Positions 11,914-12,027 of a stretch of 12,027 nucleotides of DNA are shown piece by piece. The translations under genes and the position numbers were made by a program. The notes below the pieces were generated by a model. That model saw nothing but the letters and a program-made list of their open reading frames with translations. It was not told the DNA's origin and made no database searches. Source of the DNA: a bacterium (GTDB taxonomy: Bacteria > Eremiobacterota > Eremiobacteria > Baltobacterales > Baltobacteraceae); NCBI GenBank assembly GCA_021781095.1, contig JAJXXM010000105.1:1-12027 (forward strand). Direction: 5' to 3'. Each line of letters opens with the position of its first letter. Position 1 is the stretch's first letter.

Positions 11914-12027
11914 TGACGGGTGCCCAATAAAGTAGTCCGCTTTTCGAGGCAGAAATCCAGGGGCCTTGGTCCCGAAAGGAACTGCCTTGAGAAAGTCACG
12001 TTTTACTGAAACCCAGATCGTCGGCCT
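11914..12027 (+). mobile_element. Left end of an IS3-family insertion sequence
   Basis: The terminal repeat begins TGACGGGTGCCC at 11914 and runs to about 11950. It is the inverted counterpart of 31-66 at the other end of the window. TGA at the tip and an OrfA reading inward fit the IS3 family. The element leaves the window at 12027. The four bases before it (TCGA) differ from those after the left-edge copy (CTCG), so the two ends do not look like the two sides of one simple insertion. Confidence 0.65.
11987..12027 (+). CDS. IS3-family transposase OrfA, N-terminus only (partial)
   Basis: The first 13 codons read (M)RKSRFTETQIVG, the highly conserved opening of OrfA in IS3-family elements of the IS51/IS407 type ('KKSRFTE.QIV.IL'), which leads into its helix-turn-helix. 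The start appears to be TTG 11987, with AAAGGA (11975-11980) as ribosome binding site; no ATG is in frame upstream. The gene runs off the window edge, so its integrity is unknown. Confidence 0.72.
   Translation, partial: MRKSRFTETQIVG

Overview
The window reads as most of a mobilisable plasmid (or a plasmid-derived mobile region) from a high-GC Gram-negative bacterium. The support is an RPA-family replication initiator with iterons, a ParA partition operon, an IncQ-type mobilisation block with a recognisable oriT, and a VirD4-type coupling protein. No gene fixes the species. The relaxase, RPA initiator and HicAB types are common in Proteobacteria, especially alphaproteobacterial and acidophile plasmids, and that is as far as I would go. 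Base composition is mosaic: the recombinase, zinc-finger and mobilisation genes are very GC-rich, while the rep/par block, the 5.9 kb secreted-protein gene and the last small ORFs are clearly less so.

Layout. Positions 1-900 are insertion-sequence debris: the tail end of an IS3-like element (to 66), an IS3-type orfA on the minus strand that this element cut, and a truncated transposase on the plus strand. Positions 902-1771 (minus) encode a complete tyrosine recombinase, divergent from a two-zinc-finger protein (1874-2425, plus), with a dimer-resolution-like inverted repeat between them. Positions 2455-4554 (minus) are a tightly overlapping parA - ribbon-helix-helix - repA operon. Its leader holds repeated GACGTC palindromes and, further out, five ~22 bp iterons (4690-4830), an AT-rich stretch and hairpins: a probable oriV plus operator/centromere. 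Positions 5328-5728 are a hicA-hicB toxin-antitoxin pair, followed by a 33-codon ORF, a secreted 130-aa protein and a rho-independent terminator. Positions 6359-7021 (minus) encode a DUF4160-DUF2442 fusion.

The transfer block runs from about 7.1 to 11.3 kb. mobC (minus) overlaps a single-pass membrane protein gene by four bases. oriT lies in the gap upstream of mobC. On the plus strand a MobQ relaxase (mobA) carrying a C-terminal LPD7-like domain is followed without a gap by a VirD4-like ATPase. MobA and MobC would nick and process oriT, and the coupling protein would present the complex to a secretion channel supplied by another element, since no type IV secretion genes are visible. Two unrecognised small ORFs (11317-11857) follow. 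The window ends in the left terminal repeat and first codons of an IS3-family element whose end matches, inverted, the terminal repeat at the start of the window.

The points most worth a second look are the IncQ-like oriT/mobC/mobA block joined to its own coupling protein, the mobC-coupled membrane protein as a possible MobB analogue, the fused DUF4160-DUF2442 protein, the recombinase with its candidate crossover site, and the IS ends that bracket the window.
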